DNA from: Lagopus muta | Taxonomy: Eukaryota; Chordata; Aves; Galliformes; Phasianidae | Direction of reading: 5' to 3' | NCBI RefSeq assembly: GCF_023343835.1 | Contig: NC_064447.1 | Coordinates: 14,447,501 to 14,511,500 of the forward strand | DNA: 64,000 bases | Part shown: piece by piece, positions 62,982 to 64,000 of the stretch | How the letters are laid out: every line of letters starts with the position of its first letter | Position numbering within the stretch: position 1 is the first letter of the stretch | Notes under the pieces: model-generated | Databases searched by the model: none | Told to the model about the DNA's origin: nothing | Seen by the model: only the letters and a program-made list of their open reading frames with translations | Made by a program: the position numbers and the translations under genes

Positions 62982-64000
62982 GTAAGTAATCTTCTCAGTG
63001 TGCAGATGAGATTAAAGTCATATATTAAGGCATTTATGTCATCAACTCCAACCTTTCTTTTGAGTGAAAGCATATGATGGTTTTACTAAGAACTGTAGAG
63101 AAGTATTTTAAAATAAACACTTGTGGCTTCTTGGCTGCCACCTTATCTTCTTAAATCCTCATATAGAAAGCTTAGTTGAATTCTTCTCCTACACTTTCAA
63201 AAATTCAAATTAAATGTTGGAATTGAATTGTGCTTTCTGGTCGTATCTGACTCCTTCAGGATCTGCTTCAATAATGGCAGACAAATTTATGTATTTGTTA
63301 AGAGACTGGCTTGGAACAGTTGGTTGCTGTGATGATATATAATGCTTTTTCCCCTCTACTTACAAAATTGTTAAATGTCTTTTCATATAATAAAGTAAAA
63401 TTAATAGAATGATAAGAAATTTGATAGCAGAAATTTATGATGAAGCTCATTATGTTAAAGAGGTGCAATGTCTGAGTAATTGGAGAGAACATGCTTTCAT
63501 GAGCACCATGGGGCAAGTCTAACAATTAAGATAGACTGAGTAATGTACTGGCACTAAAAACAGTATGTGAGAAAGCCAAAGATCCCTTTGAAGGGATGGG
63601 CTGCATGGTGGTTATGTCACTTGCAGTCCTCAAGGGCTGGTGGATGTTATGGGAAAGACTTGAGTGGCAGGTGAGAGAAAGCATCTGTGACCTATCTGGA
63701 CAGTGTTGGAACACAGTGTTGGAACACAAGCAGTTATGAGTTGTGCTTGCACTGAAACTTGGATTATATAAACCGTTAGGAAGTCATCTTTCCATCTGGA
63801 GTGACTGTTTACATTCCAGTGATGCATTACATGCTGGAAATACATTTTCAGGAGTTTCAGTAAAACTGTTGGAATTACAGGTTATCTAGGATATGTGATA
63901 AGGTAGGGTATAGGTGTTGAAGAGCATTTCTTTCTACAAATCACAGACAAAACAGAAGTAATTAGTCAGTCTGTAGTTCTGTGTAATTGCAGGTGATACT
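62982..64000 (+). other. PARN intron 13, 5' part
   Basis: Sequence after donor CTGAT|GTAAGT to the window edge. No exon continuing the PARN frame (ADLSEFK-like) is found before position 64000. It is A/T-rich and unique. ACAGTGTTGGAACACA is partly duplicated near 63701-63728. Confidence 0.7.

Overview
The window is vertebrate nuclear DNA. Genes are split into short exons with GT-AG introns, CpG-island promoters are present, and truncated CR1 LINE fragments are the main interspersed repeat. CR1 tails ending in ATTCTRTG-like units, compact introns and the gene content point to a bird. A galliform is most likely, probably the chicken chromosome 14 region that corresponds to human 16p13. The species is an inference from recalled protein similarity; no search was run.

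Four protein-coding genes are supported exon by exon. (1) ZC3H7A, minus strand, positions 1-15736, has 16 coding exons encoding residues 1-691 and is cut by the left edge. Its first, non-coding exon and promoter lie in a CpG island at about 19.2-21.3 kb. (2) PLA2G10, plus strand, 34520-42228, is complete in four exons (158 residues). (3) BFAR, minus strand, 43791-48406, is complete in seven coding exons (449 residues), with a probable non-coding exon at about 49.5 kb. (4) PARN, plus strand, starts at 52277; thirteen exons encode residues 1-306 and the gene runs off the right edge. For each gene the intron phases add up without a frame break.

Layout: 1-20.3 kb is ZC3H7A and its promoter. From 20.6 to 34.4 kb is a gene desert with a degenerate antisense CR1 reverse-transcriptase fragment near 29.1-29.5 kb and a small GC-rich patch at 33.1-33.6 kb. 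PLA2G10 and BFAR converge, with 1.56 kb between stop codons. BFAR and PARN diverge, with two CpG islands about 2.6 kb apart. The PLA2G10-BFAR-PARN order and orientations match my recollection of human 16p13.12, whereas ZC3H7A lies a few megabases away in human.

The genes do not form one pathway. ZC3H7A and PARN act in RNA metabolism (microRNA/mRNA binding and deadenylation). BFAR is an ER-membrane RING E3 ligase that restrains cell death. PLA2G10 is a secreted phospholipase. I found no previously undescribed system. The observations most worth checking are a CR1 insertion beside PARN exon 12 that carries a plausible poison splice acceptor, a four-copy NF-Y array next to CRE and NRF1 sites at the ZC3H7A CpG island, a weak donor on an in-frame PARN exon, and a diverged 13-codon ZC3H7A exon.
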